A DNA stretch of 64,000 nt from Aestuariibaculum suncheonense (GTDB lineage: Bacteria; Bacteroidota; Bacteroidia; Flavobacteriales; Flavobacteriaceae). The notes beneath the pieces are model-generated. The model ran no database searches, had not been told where the DNA came from, and was given only the letters and a program-made list of their open reading frames with translations. Positions 48,769-58,382 of the stretch are shown here, piece by piece (position 1 is the first letter of the stretch; each line of letters opens with the position of its first letter). The stretch is taken from positions 299,181 through 363,180 of the forward strand of contig NZ_JACVXC010000004.1 in the NCBI RefSeq assembly GCF_014596935.1. The letters are read 5' to 3'. Both the position numbers and the translations under genes were made by a program.

Positions 48769-49650
48769 ATGAAAGCATATATATTTCCTGGTCAGGGCGC
48801 ACAGTTTACAGGTATGGGGTTAGATCTTTATGAGAACTCCCCTTTAGCTCAAGAATTATTTGAAAAAGCCAACAGCATTCTTGGTTTTAACATTACTGAT
48901 ATTATGTTCGAAGGTTCTGCTGAAGATCTTAAGGAAACTAAAGTAACACAACCTGCTATCTTTTTACACTCTGTTATTTTAGCAAAAACTTTAGGTGCTA
49001 GCTTCAAGCCAGATATGGTTGCTGGACATTCGTTAGGTGAATTTTCAGCATTGGTTGCCAACGGTGCTTTAAATTTTGAAGACGGATTAAAATTAGTTTC
49101 TCAGCGTGCTTTAGCGATGCAAAAAGCCTGTGAGTTACAACCAAGTACTATGGCTGCTGTTTTAGGTTTAGAAGATTCCATCGTGGAAAACGTATGTGCT
49201 TCCACCGAAGGTGTTGTGGTTGCTGCAAACTACAACTGCCCAGGTCAATTAGTTATTTCTGGAGAAGTTGAAGCCATTAACAAAGCATGTGAAGCTTTAA
49301 AAGAAGCTGGTGCGCGTCGTGCGTTAGTTTTACCTGTTGGTGGTGCGTTCCACTCACCATTAATGGAGCCTGCTCGTGAAGAATTAGCAGCAGCTATTGA
49401 AAACACAACGTTTAGCAAACCTAACTGCCCTATTTACCAAAACGTAACCGCTAATGCCGTTATTGACGAGAACGCGATTAAAACAAATTTAATTTCTCAG
49501 TTAACAGCTCCTGTACGTTGGACGCAATCAGTACAACAAATGATTACCGATGGTGCTACGTTATTTACTGAAGTGGGGCCTGGTAACGTTTTACAAGGAT
49601 TAGTTAAAAAAATTGACAGACAAGCTGAAACAGCTTCTGCAACCGCATAA
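48769..49650 (+). CDS. fabD: malonyl-CoA:acyl carrier protein transacylase
   Basis: Loads malonyl groups onto ACP for fatty acid synthesis. It has 293 residues from the ATG at 48769 (MKAYIFPGQGAQFTGMG), with the nucleophile S88 in GHSLGEFSALVA and the histidine in GGAFHSPLM. An open frame continues 41 codons upstream into the previous gene, but that part is not family-like and overlaps the promoter, so the later start is right. lspA follows 33 bp downstream. Confidence 0.96.
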   Translation: MKAYIFPGQGAQFTGMGLDLYENSPLAQELFEKANSILGFNITDIMFEGSAEDLKETKVTQPAIFLHSVILAKTLGASFKPDMVAGHSLGEFSALVANGALNFEDGLKLVSQRALAMQKACELQPSTMAAVLGLEDSIVENVCASTEGVVVAANYNCPGQLVISGEVEAINKACEALKEAGARRALVLPVGGAFHSPLMEPAREELAAAIENTTFSKPNCPIYQNVTANAVIDENAIKTNLISQLTAPVRWTQSVQQMITDGATLFTEVGPGNVLQGLVKKIDRQAETASATA

Positions 49651-49683
49651 GTCTAAAACAGACCTGTAGAAAATATTTAATAG

Positions 49684-50202
49684 ATGAAGTTTACAAAACG
49701 TACCTTATACATTATTTTAGTGATTGTAGTTACGATTGCAGTCGATCAGATTTCTAAAGTAATTGTAAGAGGAAGTATTGAACCACGAACCGAAGTGAGT
49801 CCCGGAGAACGTATATCTGTAATTGGAGATATGTTTGTAATGATGAATGTTGAAAATACCGGAGCCTTTTTAGGAATGGGTAGTGATTTAAACCCCACGC
49901 TTAGACTTATTGTATTACTTATTTTACCAATTATTGTTTTAGGTTTTGTTTTACGTCATATTTTAAAAGATAAAACCATCGACCCTTGGTCGTTATTTGC
50001 TTTTGCCAGCATCATTGGTGGTGGTATCGCCAATGTTTACGACCGTATTGTTTATGGCTCAGTAACCGACTTTTTCTTTATTGATTTAGGAGGCGTATTT
50101 AGAACCGGAATCTTTAATATGGCCGATGTATCAGTTACAGCAGGCATGTTTATTCTGCTGTTTGCCAGTTTTAAAACCAAGAAAAAAACAATTACTGAAT
50201 AA
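49684..50202 (+). CDS. lspA: lipoprotein signal peptidase (signal peptidase II)
   Basis: A 172-residue inner-membrane aspartic protease with four membrane helices that cleaves prolipoprotein signal peptides. Both catalytic aspartates are present: NVYDRIVYGSVTDFF and FNMADVSVTAG. The first helix carries VDQISKVIV. It serves the many lipoproteins coded in this window. Likely co-transcribed with fabD; a strong terminator follows. Confidence 0.95.
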   Translation: MKFTKRTLYIILVIVVTIAVDQISKVIVRGSIEPRTEVSPGERISVIGDMFVMMNVENTGAFLGMGSDLNPTLRLIVLLILPIIVLGFVLRHILKDKTIDPWSLFAFASIIGGGIANVYDRIVYGSVTDFFFIDLGGVFRTGIFNMADVSVTAGMFILLFASFKTKKKTITE

Positions 50203-50221
50203 TAACATTCAAATTGACAAT

Positions 50222-50257
50222 AAAAAAAGGCTGCAATTAGTATTGCAGCCTTTTTTT
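50222..50257. terminator. bidirectional terminator
   Basis: AAAAAAAGGCTGCAAT pairs with ATTGCAGCCTTTTTTT over a 4-base loop. It lies between the converging lspA and galE. Confidence 0.9.
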
Positions 50258-50271
50258 ATTTAACGATTAAG

Positions 50272-51294
50272 CTATTTACTCCTAACTTTCTTTTCCCAAT
50301 TCCATGCAGAACGCATCGCATCGTCAAGGGATAATTCAGTTTTCCAACCTAATTCGTTATTTGCTTTATTGGTATCGGCGTACGCTGAAATAATATCACC
50401 CTCACGACGACCTACAACTTTGTATTTTAATTTTTCACCAGAAACACGTTCAAATGCCTGAACCACTTCTAATACAGAACTACCTTTCCCTGTACCTAAG
50501 TTAAAGGTTTCGTAGTTTTCTTTATTCTTTCCTTCTAACAAACGTTTTAAAGCAACCACGTGTGCCTTTGCTAAATCTACCACGTGAATATAATCGCGAA
50601 TACAGGTCCCGTCTGGCGTTGGGTAATCGTCACCAAAAACAGATAATTCCTCACGAAGCCCAATAGCAGTTTGTGTAATAAAAGGCACTAAGTTTTGAGG
50701 TACGCCTATTGGAAGCTCACCAATTTCAACAGACTCATGTGCTCCTACCGGATTGAAATAACGTAACGCAATAGCTTTTATTGAAGGTGTTACTTTACAT
50801 GTATCTCTTATGATTTCTTCACCAATTTGTTTCGTATTTCCGTAAGGCGACTCAGCTAATTTAACTGGTGCATTTTCAGTAATTGGCAATTCGTCGGCTT
50901 GACCGTAAACAGTACATGATGAACTAAAGATAAAAGCTGCAGATGGTAGCTTCTTTAATTCCTTTAGAATATAAACTAAAGTGCTGATATTGTTTTCGTA
51001 GTACAATAAAGGCTCCTGAACACTTTCGCCTACCGCTTTACTGGCAGCAAAATGAATCACGCCTTCTACATCGTTATGCTTCTTAAAAAACGATTCAACT
51101 CCAGTTTTGTCTTTTAAATCTAATTTTTCAAATACTGGTTTCTTTCCTGTAATAGCCGTAATTCCGTCTAAAACACTTTCAGATGAATTTGATAAATCGT
51201 CAATGATTACAACTTCGTAACCTTCGTTTTGTAATTCTACAACAGTATGGGACCCGATAAAACCTAATCCACCTGTAACTAAAATTTTACTCAT
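50272..51294 (-). CDS. galE: UDP-glucose 4-epimerase
   Basis: A 340-residue extended short-chain dehydrogenase that interconverts UDP-glucose and UDP-galactose. The NAD-binding GGLGFIGSHT is at residues 8-17, the catalytic SSSCTVYG and YGNTK motifs follow, and ALRYFNPVGAHES and GTCIRDYIHVVDLAKAH are GalE-typical. It overlaps the upstream aminotransferase gene by 8 bp, so both are made from one transcript, probably for surface polysaccharide precursors. Confidence 0.94.
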   Translation of the reverse strand: MSKILVTGGLGFIGSHTVVELQNEGYEVVIIDDLSNSSESVLDGITAITGKKPVFEKLDLKDKTGVESFFKKHNDVEGVIHFAASKAVGESVQEPLLYYENNISTLVYILKELKKLPSAAFIFSSSCTVYGQADELPITENAPVKLAESPYGNTKQIGEEIIRDTCKVTPSIKAIALRYFNPVGAHESVEIGELPIGVPQNLVPFITQTAIGLREELSVFGDDYPTPDGTCIRDYIHVVDLAKAHVVALKRLLEGKNKENYETFNLGTGKGSSVLEVVQAFERVSGEKLKYKVVGRREGDIISAYADTNKANNELGWKTELSLDDAMRSAWNWEKKVRSK

Positions 51295-52441
51295 TAATGT
51301 AGTTTATTATTGTTGATGTTATGTGTGCAATTTGCTCATCATCCAACTCGGTGTGCATTGGTAAAGAAATCACCTCTTTAACCAATTGATTTGTTACTAC
51401 AAAATCAGCTTCATTATATCTCTCATCGGCATAGGCTTTCTGCTTATGAAGCGGAATTGGATAATAGACGCCGCAAGGTATAGAATTTTCATTTAAGTGC
51501 TTTACTAAACCATCTCTTTTTGCGCTATTTACACGTAAAGTATATTGATGAAATACATGACAATCACAAGTATCACAGATTTCCTTACAGCCATTGGATA
51601 ATTTTGGTGTAATTATGTTATCGATACCCTCAAAAGCTGCATTATACTTTTTTGCTGAAGCTTGTCGTTTTTTATTATAGGTATCGAGGTTTGGCAACTT
51701 GGCATTTAATACTGCAGCCTGTATGCTATCTAAACGTGAATTTACACCGACCACATCGTGGTGATAACGCTCGTACATACCATGGTTTACTATACCTCTA
51801 ATGATATGTGCTAATTCATCATCGTTAGTAAATATAGCTCCACCATCACCGTAACATCCTAAATTTTTTGAAGGAAAGAAAGATGTCGCTCCTACATGCC
51901 CTATAGTTCCTGCTTTTGCTTTTGTTCCGTTGCTATAGGTATAATTTACTCCAATAGCTTGCGCATTATCTTCGATTACAAATAAATTGTGAGCTTTAGC
52001 AATTTCCATGATAGCTTCCATATTTGTACATTGCCCGAATAAATGCACAGGAACAATAGCTTTTGTTTTTGGCGTAATTGCATTTTTAACGGCTTCAATA
52101 TTAATATTGAAATCATCTTCATTTACATCAACCAATACAGGTGTTAACTGCAATAACGCAATCACTTCAACGGTTGCTGCAAAGGTGAAGTCGGCAGTGA
52201 TAACCTCATCTCCTGGTTGCAACCCCAGTCCCATCATGGCAATTTGCAACGCATCAGTGCCATTTGCACAAGGAATAACGTGTTTTACACCTAAATAATT
52301 CTCTAAGTTCTTTTGGAATTCATGAACCTTTGGTCCGTTAACAAATGCGGTGGTTTCTAAAACTTCCTGTATCGAGACATTCACCTCATCTTTAATCTCA
52401 TTATATTGACCTTTAAGGTCTACCATTTGAATACTTTTCAT
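51287..52441 (-). CDS. DegT/DnrJ/EryC1/StrS family sugar aminotransferase
   Basis: A 384-residue PLP-dependent aminotransferase acting on nucleotide-linked keto sugars. PLP lysine context ATSFFPSKNLGCYGDGGAIF, with EDNAQAIG before it and HHDVVGVNSRLDSIQAA after it, is characteristic. A cysteine cluster CKEICDTCDC (near residue 280) is an unusual local feature. WbpE/Per-like specificity is possible but not assignable. Translationally coupled to galE by an 8-bp overlap. Confidence 0.92.
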   Translation of the reverse strand: MKSIQMVDLKGQYNEIKDEVNVSIQEVLETTAFVNGPKVHEFQKNLENYLGVKHVIPCANGTDALQIAMMGLGLQPGDEVITADFTFAATVEVIALLQLTPVLVDVNEDDFNINIEAVKNAITPKTKAIVPVHLFGQCTNMEAIMEIAKAHNLFVIEDNAQAIGVNYTYSNGTKAKAGTIGHVGATSFFPSKNLGCYGDGGAIFTNDDELAHIIRGIVNHGMYERYHHDVVGVNSRLDSIQAAVLNAKLPNLDTYNKKRQASAKKYNAAFEGIDNIITPKLSNGCKEICDTCDCHVFHQYTLRVNSAKRDGLVKHLNENSIPCGVYYPIPLHKQKAYADERYNEADFVVTNQLVKEVISLPMHTELDDEQIAHITSTIINYINE

Positions 52442-52605
52442 CTAAAAAAATTGTAACTTTTTACAAGGTTTAATAAAATTAGAAAGACACATTTTTACTA
52501 ACACTTGTATTTGGAGTTAATAGACTACGAAATTACGAAATTAGTAAGCGGTAACCAATGAATTTATTTTAAAGAAATGTATTTTAGCACCAAACAAAAA
52601 AAGCA

Positions 52606-53841
52606 TTGAGTTTTACTTACAATACAGGCATTACATTAGCACATTTTGGACTGATATGCGTCGCTCCTTTTAACCAAAAAATTAAGAAAGGTGTTGAAGG
52701 AAGACGTGAATCCTTCACTATTTTAGAAAAGCATATATCAGAAAAAGACAAAACGCTGTGGTTTCATTGTGCCTCTTTAGGTGAATACGAACAAGGGCTT
52801 CCGGCTTTTAAAGTACTCCGTAAACACTTTAAAAATCATAAAATCGTATTGACCTTTTTCTCACCTTCGGGTTACGAGATTAGAAAAAATTCACCTATTG
52901 CCGATGTTGTTGTTTATCTTCCTCTGGATGCAAAACAGAATGCTAAACGCTTTATCAATCTTGTACATCCGGAGCTTACCGTTTTTGTTAAGTACGACAT
53001 CTGGCCTAATCATTTAAATGAACTTAAAAGAAAGCAATTACGCGTGATTCTTATTTCGGCAGCTTTTAGACCAAATCAATCGTATTTTAAATTCTACGGA
53101 AAACATCTGCGACAGGCTTTGTTTGCCTTTGAACATATTTTCACCCAAAATGAAGCTTCAAAAGAATTATTAAAATCCATCAATTATAATAACGTCACTG
53201 TTTCTGGCGATACGCGTTTTGACCGTGTGTCGAGTCAGTTAGAAATGGATAATACTTTAGATTTTGTTGAAGATTTTAAACAAGGTAAACTTTGTGTTGT
53301 GGCCGGAAGTACCTGGCCTGAAGGGGAAGCTTTACTAATTAATTATATTAATAATCATGCTTCAAAAGATGTAAAATTCATTATCGCTCCTCACAACATT
53401 AAATCTAACCAAATACATAATATTCAAGACAAGCTTAAAGTTGAAAGCGTTCTGTTTTCTGAAAAAGAACAACATGATTTAAAAACAGCGAAGGTATTTA
53501 TTGTCAACACCATTGGTATTTTAACCAAAATTTATAGCTATGCAGATATTGCTTATGTTGGCGGCGCATTAGGGAATACAGGCTTGCATAACACCTTAGA
53601 ACCTGCGGTTTTTGGCGTCCCGATAATCATCGGAAATATTTACGATAAATTTCCTGAGGCCCAGGCTTTAATTGACAATAAAGGTATGTTTTCTATTTCT
53701 TCCCAAGATGAATTCAATGATATTTTGACAGAACTTATTAAAGAGGATGCCAAGCGTAAACTCGCCGGAAACAACAACGCCACTTACATTAAAAATCATA
53801 AGGGTGCTGTTGATAAAATCATCAAGTATTTAGGATTCTAG
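52606..53841 (+). CDS. waaA: 3-deoxy-D-manno-octulosonic acid (Kdo) transferase
   Basis: A 411-residue GT30 enzyme that adds Kdo to lipid A precursor at the inner membrane. Family landmarks: the opening YNTGITLAHFGLICVAPFNQK membrane anchor, WFHCASLGEYEQGLP, FSPSGYE, KYDIWPN and VGGALGNTGLHNTLEPAVFGVP. The start is taken as TTG at 52606, because homologues begin at this position and the only nearby ATG (52577) is out of frame. Divergent from the DegT/galE pair. Confidence 0.92.
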   Translation: MSFTYNTGITLAHFGLICVAPFNQKIKKGVEGRRESFTILEKHISEKDKTLWFHCASLGEYEQGLPAFKVLRKHFKNHKIVLTFFSPSGYEIRKNSPIADVVVYLPLDAKQNAKRFINLVHPELTVFVKYDIWPNHLNELKRKQLRVILISAAFRPNQSYFKFYGKHLRQALFAFEHIFTQNEASKELLKSINYNNVTVSGDTRFDRVSSQLEMDNTLDFVEDFKQGKLCVVAGSTWPEGEALLINYINNHASKDVKFIIAPHNIKSNQIHNIQDKLKVESVLFSEKEQHDLKTAKVFIVNTIGILTKIYSYADIAYVGGALGNTGLHNTLEPAVFGVPIIIGNIYDKFPEAQALIDNKGMFSISSQDEFNDILTELIKEDAKRKLAGNNNATYIKNHKGAVDKIIKYLGF

Positions 53842-53977
53842 TTTTTAAATTTTTAGTCAAACATCTATAAGGTGCTTTCTTCCGTATATAAAGCTAAACA
53901 TTTAATATTTAGACATTAACCAGACATCTATTATTAAATTTAGTATATTTATAATCAACACCTAAAATCAAAAACTA

Positions 53978-54379
53978 ATGAAAAAACTATTGTTAAGTAC
54001 AGCCCTGTTATTAGCCCTAAGTTTAAGTTTCACCTCTTGTAGAGACACAAAAAAATCGGAATCTATTGAAGAAACCATGGAAAACGTTGGTGAGGCCTTA
54101 GATGATGCTGCCGATGATGTAAAAGAAGCTGCCGACGATGCCGTTGAAGCAACAGACGAAGCTATGGATGATGCAGGAAATGCTCTTGAAAAAGCCGCTG
54201 ACGATATAGATAATATGGCTAATGATGCTGTTGATGCCACTAACGAAACACTTGACAAAGCCGAAAAAGCTGTTGATGATGCGGCCAAATCTACTGGAAA
54301 AGCATTGCAAGATGCCAGTGATGCCGTTGAAGAAAAAGTGCAACAAATTACAGACGAACACTACGAGAAAAAAGACTAA
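53978..54379 (+). CDS. lipoprotein with hendecad (11-residue) repeats
   Basis: A 133-residue protein with a lipoprotein signal (lipobox FTSC, Cys21). Residues 39-126 consist of eight consecutive 11-residue units rich in Ala and Asp, such as EALDDAADDVK and EAADDAVEATD. This pattern forms long amphipathic helices of the LEA or apolipoprotein kind. A role in envelope stabilisation or stress is a reasonable inference; no enzymatic function is visible. Transcribed alone, with a terminator directly after it. Confidence 0.85.
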   Translation: MKKLLLSTALLLALSLSFTSCRDTKKSESIEETMENVGEALDDAADDVKEAADDAVEATDEAMDDAGNALEKAADDIDNMANDAVDATNETLDKAEKAVDDAAKSTGKALQDASDAVEEKVQQITDEHYEKKD

Positions 54380-54400
54380 TACAATCTTAGAATTAAAATA

Positions 54401-54429
54401 AAAAAGACTGCCGAAAAGCAGTCTTTTTT
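54401..54429. terminator. bidirectional terminator
   Basis: AAAAAGACTGC pairs with GCAGTCTTTTTT over a 6-base loop. It lies between the hendecad lipoprotein gene and xylA. Confidence 0.88.
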
Positions 54430-54455
54430 ATTTGTTTAGTTTGCAAAAAGGAATA

Positions 54456-55781
54456 TTAAATATATTGGTTAAGTATATTTTCAAACAACTCCTGTTTACC
54501 ACTTTGTAACTTCAATTCACCATTATCCTGAGCGATTTGATATAAATCCTTAAGACTTAATTTTCCTTCTTCAAATGCTTTTCCTTTTCCTGAGTCAAAT
54601 GAGGCATAACGCTCGGTTCTCAGTTTTTCATAAGGTGATGATGCAATGATTTTATCGGCTGTTAATAAAGCTCTAGCAAAGGTATCGGCTCCACCAATAT
54701 GCGCCAAGAATACATCTTCTAAATCGGTTGAATTTCTTCTGATTTTAGCATCGAAATTCACACCACCTCCTTGTAAGCCACCAGCTTTTAAGAACACTAA
54801 CATGGCTTCAGTCGTTTCTAAAATATTATTCGGGAATTGGTCGGTATCCCATCCGTTTTGATAATCTCCACGGTTAGCATCCAAACTTCCTAACATTCCG
54901 GCTTTAGCTGCCACTTCAATCTCATGTTGAAATGTGTGTTGCGCCAACGTAGCGTGATTCACTTCAATATTAATTTTGAAATCTTTATCTAAACCATATT
55001 CCTTTAAGAAACCAATAGCTGTAGCTGTATCGAAATCATATTGATGTTTCATGGGTTCCATTGGCTTTGGCTCTATAAAGAAATTCCCTTTAAATCCTTG
55101 GGCTCTGGCATAATCTCTTGCCATAGTTAAAAACTGTCCCATATGGTCTAACTCGCGTCCCATATCGGTATTCAACAGACTCATATAACCTTCACGACCA
55201 CCCCAGAAGACATAGTTTTCTCCGTTTAAAGCAATAGTTGCGTCTAAAGCTAATTTTACCTGTCCACCAGCACGAGCTACGACATTAAAATCTGGGTTAG
55301 TCGCTGCACCATTCATATAACGTGGATTAGAAAAACAATTTGCCGTTCCCCAAAGTAACTTAACACCTGAAGCTGCTTGCTTTTCTTTTAAATAATCGGT
55401 AATAGTTGCCAATCTGCTTTCTAATTCACCAAATGAGGCGCCTTCACGCACCAAATCAACATCATGAAAGCAGTAATAACCAAATCCCATTTTTGTAATG
55501 AATTCGAATGCCGCATCAGCCTTATCTTTAGCTGCCTGAATTGGATCTGAAGAATTATCCCATTCAAAACTCATAGTATCTGTACCAAACGGATCTCCTC
55601 CCTTAGCGCAGAACGTATGCCAATATGCTATCGAAAATTTGAACCATTCTTTCATAGTTTTTCCAGCAACTACCTGATCCGGATTATAGTATTTAAACGC
55701 TAACGGATTATCAGACTCTTTTCCTTCAAACTTAATTTCTGGAATACCTTTGTAGTATTCTTTGTTACCTATTAATGCCAT
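54456..55781 (-). CDS. xylA: xylose isomerase
   Basis: A 441-residue class II xylose isomerase converting D-xylose to D-xylulose. Landmarks: [36 protein letters not shown] with the catalytic His and Asp, [17 protein letters not shown] and [18 protein letters not shown] with metal ligands, then GSLDANRGD. Last gene of the gntR-xylB-xylA operon, 12 bp after xylB. Confidence 0.97.
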   Translation of the reverse strand: MALIGNKEYYKGIPEIKFEGKESDNPLAFKYYNPDQVVAGKTMKEWFKFSIAYWHTFCAKGGDPFGTDTMSFEWDNSSDPIQAAKDKADAAFEFITKMGFGYYCFHDVDLVREGASFGELESRLATITDYLKEKQAASGVKLLWGTANCFSNPRYMNGAATNPDFNVVARAGGQVKLALDATIALNGENYVFWGGREGYMSLLNTDMGRELDHMGQFLTMARDYARAQGFKGNFFIEPKPMEPMKHQYDFDTATAIGFLKEYGLDKDFKINIEVNHATLAQHTFQHEIEVAAKAGMLGSLDANRGDYQNGWDTDQFPNNILETTEAMLVFLKAGGLQGGGVNFDAKIRRNSTDLEDVFLAHIGGADTFARALLTADKIIASSPYEKLRTERYASFDSGKGKAFEEGKLSLKDLYQIAQDNGELKLQSGKQELFENILNQYI

Positions 55782-55793
55782 TGTATTTATTGT

Positions 55794-57281
55794 TTATTTA
55801 TTTTGTAATATTATTTCTAATTCTTTTTTCCAATTATTATACGCTTCCTGATAAACCTCTTTATTTTTAAGCGGTTTGTAGGTCATTATATAATCGTTTT
55901 CGATAATTCGTTTACCAAAAGTTTCAAAATCACCTTTGTGTAAATCGGCTGCGCGAGCGGCGCCAATCGCGCCGGTAGTATTATAAATTTCAATATCCTG
56001 ATCGATTAAAGTTGCTACGGTATTAGCAAAAATCTCTGAACGATATAAATTATCGTTTCCTGCTCGAATAACAGTTGGTTTTATACCATCGGACGTTAAA
56101 ATTTCCATGCCATATACAAAGGAAAAAGCAATACCTTCCAGTGCTGCACGACACAAATGCCCTTTATGATGATTATTTAAATTGAGGTTTAAAATACGTG
56201 TACCAATGTCTTTGTTATTTAACATCCGCTCAGCTCCATTTCCAAAAGGAATTAAGCAAACACCATCGGACCCAACAGGAATTTTGTTAGCCAAAATATT
56301 CATCTCTTCATAGGAGCTCACAGCCAAATTGTTTAATAGCCAACGATACTGAATACCGGCACCATTTATACAAAGTAATTTTCCTATTCTAGCCTCTTCT
56401 CCCTTGTTATAATTAACATGAGCGAAGTTATTAACGCGCGAGCTTTCCTTAACAGAAAGGCTATTTGTAATCGCATAAACAACACCAGATGTTCCCCCTG
56501 TTGAGGCCACATCTCCCGGATTAAATACATTTAATGACAAGGCATTGTTAGGCTGATCTCCGGCACGATAATAAATTGGTGTTCCTGCCAAAATTCCACT
56601 TTCCATTTCGCCTTGTTTCGACACAATCGATTGTGTTTCAAAAGTTGAAACAATATCTGGAATCAGGTTTTTATCTATACCGTAATGCTCTAAAAGAATA
56701 TCGGCTATGTTATCGGTTTTGAAATCCCAAAAAATGCCTTCTGACAATCCTGAGATGGTTGTATTTATGGTATTCGAAAATTTGTAAGCGATATAATCAC
56801 CAGGCAACATGAACTTATAAATTTCATTGTAAATTTCAGGTTCATTGTCTTTTACCCATTTTAATTTTGAGGCTGTAAAATTGGCCGGTGAATTCAGTAA
56901 ACTAGTACCGCAGGTTTCCTCGCCGATGGTCTGAAACGCTAAATTCCCAATGTCTACGGCTCGACTATCGCACCAAATAATACTTTTTCGCAGTGGTTTA
57001 CCGTCTTTATCTACTACCACCAAACCGTGCATTTGATATGAAATACCAATGCCTTTAATTTGATTGGCTTCTATATGATTTTCCGATTTCAATCGAGAAA
57101 TCGCACGACATACATGCTGCCACCAATCGTCTGGGTGTTGTTCTGCCCATCCATTTTTTTCGGCATACATGCCCATCTCATCTTCGGGCTCCTGCACGAC
57201 ACCTATGCTTTTACCGGTTTCTGTTTCTACCAGTGCCGCTTTTATGGATGAACTTCCTATGTCTAGTCCTAAATAATACAT
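55794..57281 (-). CDS. xylB: xylulokinase
   Basis: A 495-residue FGGY-family kinase phosphorylating D-xylulose to xylulose 5-phosphate for the pentose phosphate pathway. The N-terminal YYLGLDIGSSSIKAALV is the ATP-fold start; YQMHGLVVVDKDGKPLRKSIIWCDSRA and GDQPNNALSLNVFNPGDVASTGGTSGV are xylulokinase-like; the C-terminal GNDNLYRSEIFANTVATL closes the ATP site. Only 1 bp separates it from the regulator gene upstream. Confidence 0.95.
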   Translation of the reverse strand: MYYLGLDIGSSSIKAALVETETGKSIGVVQEPEDEMGMYAEKNGWAEQHPDDWWQHVCRAISRLKSENHIEANQIKGIGISYQMHGLVVVDKDGKPLRKSIIWCDSRAVDIGNLAFQTIGEETCGTSLLNSPANFTASKLKWVKDNEPEIYNEIYKFMLPGDYIAYKFSNTINTTISGLSEGIFWDFKTDNIADILLEHYGIDKNLIPDIVSTFETQSIVSKQGEMESGILAGTPIYYRAGDQPNNALSLNVFNPGDVASTGGTSGVVYAITNSLSVKESSRVNNFAHVNYNKGEEARIGKLLCINGAGIQYRWLLNNLAVSSYEEMNILANKIPVGSDGVCLIPFGNGAERMLNNKDIGTRILNLNLNNHHKGHLCRAALEGIAFSFVYGMEILTSDGIKPTVIRAGNDNLYRSEIFANTVATLIDQDIEIYNTTGAIGAARAADLHKGDFETFGKRIIENDYIMTYKPLKNKEVYQEAYNNWKKELEIILQNK

Positions 57282-57282
57282 A

Positions 57283-58269
57283 TTATAATGATTCTCTTAA
57301 TATTAATTGTGTTGGTATATAGGTTTGTATTTTTTTTTCTTCATTTATAAAACCTGCTGCGGTTGCTCCCATCGCTTTAAAATCGGTTGATATTACCGAA
57401 ATACCTTTGTAAATAAATGGTTTCATCGGGGTTTCGTTGTAAGATAAAAAGCCGACATCGGTTCCTGGCTCAAAGGTTTTAGCTCGGCACTGCTCTAGAA
57501 ACACACCCAAAATGCGATCGCTAACACTAATGTATGCGTCACCTTTAGTAACTTTAAAATCTTCAATCTCGGTAATCACCTTGTATTTTAAATGATGAGA
57601 CTCACAGAACTTTTTAAAATAAGTTACTGTTTCTGAAGGGTGCTTAGTAAAACTTGGATACAAAAATACCAAGCGTTTGTAGTTTTTAAACGCAGTAATG
57701 GCAGGTTCTAAAGCTTCAAAAAAAGATTTCCCAAAATCCTGAAATACATAATTATTATCATCGTCCGCAAAAATATTCCAGTCTATTAATAACAATTTAT
57801 CCTTATCGAATTCTGATAATACCCCTTTTACTTCTTTATGATTAAAACTCATCACCACATACTTGAAATATTTCCCTTTACTATTTTGCAAAATGGTTTT
57901 AAAATTGTTGATATTATAATGATGAAACTGCACATCGACAATGACGTTTTTTGGCAAATTATTTACAAATGCGTGATACAAAACTTCCTTATAAGCCTTA
58001 AACGTATCTAAAACCAACAGAACTTTTCGGGTATCATTGGCTACAAAATAACCTTTATTCGGCACTGATTCAATAACTCCGTTATCCTTTAAAATAGAAT
58101 AAGCTTTGAACACCGTATCTCTGGACAAGCTATAGTCCTTAACTATACTATTCACCGAAGGTAAGGGATCTCCACTGCCTATGGTATTATTCGCCAAAGC
58201 ATCATTTATAGCATTAACCAACTGCTGGTATTTAGGTATATCGCTATTAAAATTTAAATCAAAAATCAT
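57283..58269 (-). CDS. GntR-family transcriptional regulator with sugar-binding domain, putative xylose-operon regulator
   Basis: A 328-residue regulator. Residues 1-75 form a GntR winged helix (IPKYQQLVNAINDALANNTI, GDPLPSVNSIVKDYSLSRDTVFKAYSILKDNGVIES). The rest is a periplasmic-binding-protein/LacI-like ligand domain (TDVGFLSYNETPMKPFIYKGISVISTDFKAMG), as in AraR-type regulators. It heads the xylB-xylA operon, so it probably controls its own operon in response to xylose or a related sugar. A triple TTCTG repeat lies right upstream of the start codon. Confidence 0.88.
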   Translation of the reverse strand: MIFDLNFNSDIPKYQQLVNAINDALANNTIGSGDPLPSVNSIVKDYSLSRDTVFKAYSILKDNGVIESVPNKGYFVANDTRKVLLVLDTFKAYKEVLYHAFVNNLPKNVIVDVQFHHYNINNFKTILQNSKGKYFKYVVMSFNHKEVKGVLSEFDKDKLLLIDWNIFADDDNNYVFQDFGKSFFEALEPAITAFKNYKRLVFLYPSFTKHPSETVTYFKKFCESHHLKYKVITEIEDFKVTKGDAYISVSDRILGVFLEQCRAKTFEPGTDVGFLSYNETPMKPFIYKGISVISTDFKAMGATAAGFINEEKKIQTYIPTQLILRESL

Positions 58270-58274
58270 TAACC

Positions 58275-58290
58275 GTTCTGTTCTGTTCTG
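58275..58290. promoter_or_regulatory. triple TTCTG repeat at the xyl operon promoter
   Basis: GTTCTGTTCTGTTCTG lies 6-21 bp upstream of the gntR start. On the minus strand a TATTTTTA box (58296-58303) just upstream resembles the TAnnTTTG -7 element, so transcription would start within the repeat. It is a candidate operator. Confidence 0.35.
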
Positions 58291-58326
58291 GTTTGTAAAA
58301 ATAACTAATTTTTTAATATGAAAACA

Positions 58327-58362
58327 AAAAAGGGAACTATTTTAACAATAGTTCCCTTTTTA
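58327..58362 (-). terminator. sulfatase gene terminator
   Basis: On the minus strand AAAAAGGGAACTATT pairs with AATAGTTCCCTTTTTT over a 5-base loop, 20 bp after the sulfatase stop. It separates the sulfatase unit from the xyl operon. Confidence 0.88.
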
Positions 58363-58382
58363 GAATAAGTTACACTTACCTC

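Noticed and set aside
54098..54361. Open frames antisense to the hendecad lipoprotein
   Set aside because: The low-complexity Ala/Asp coding strand keeps several other frames open by codon bias. The forward frame has a proper lipoprotein signal and terminator.
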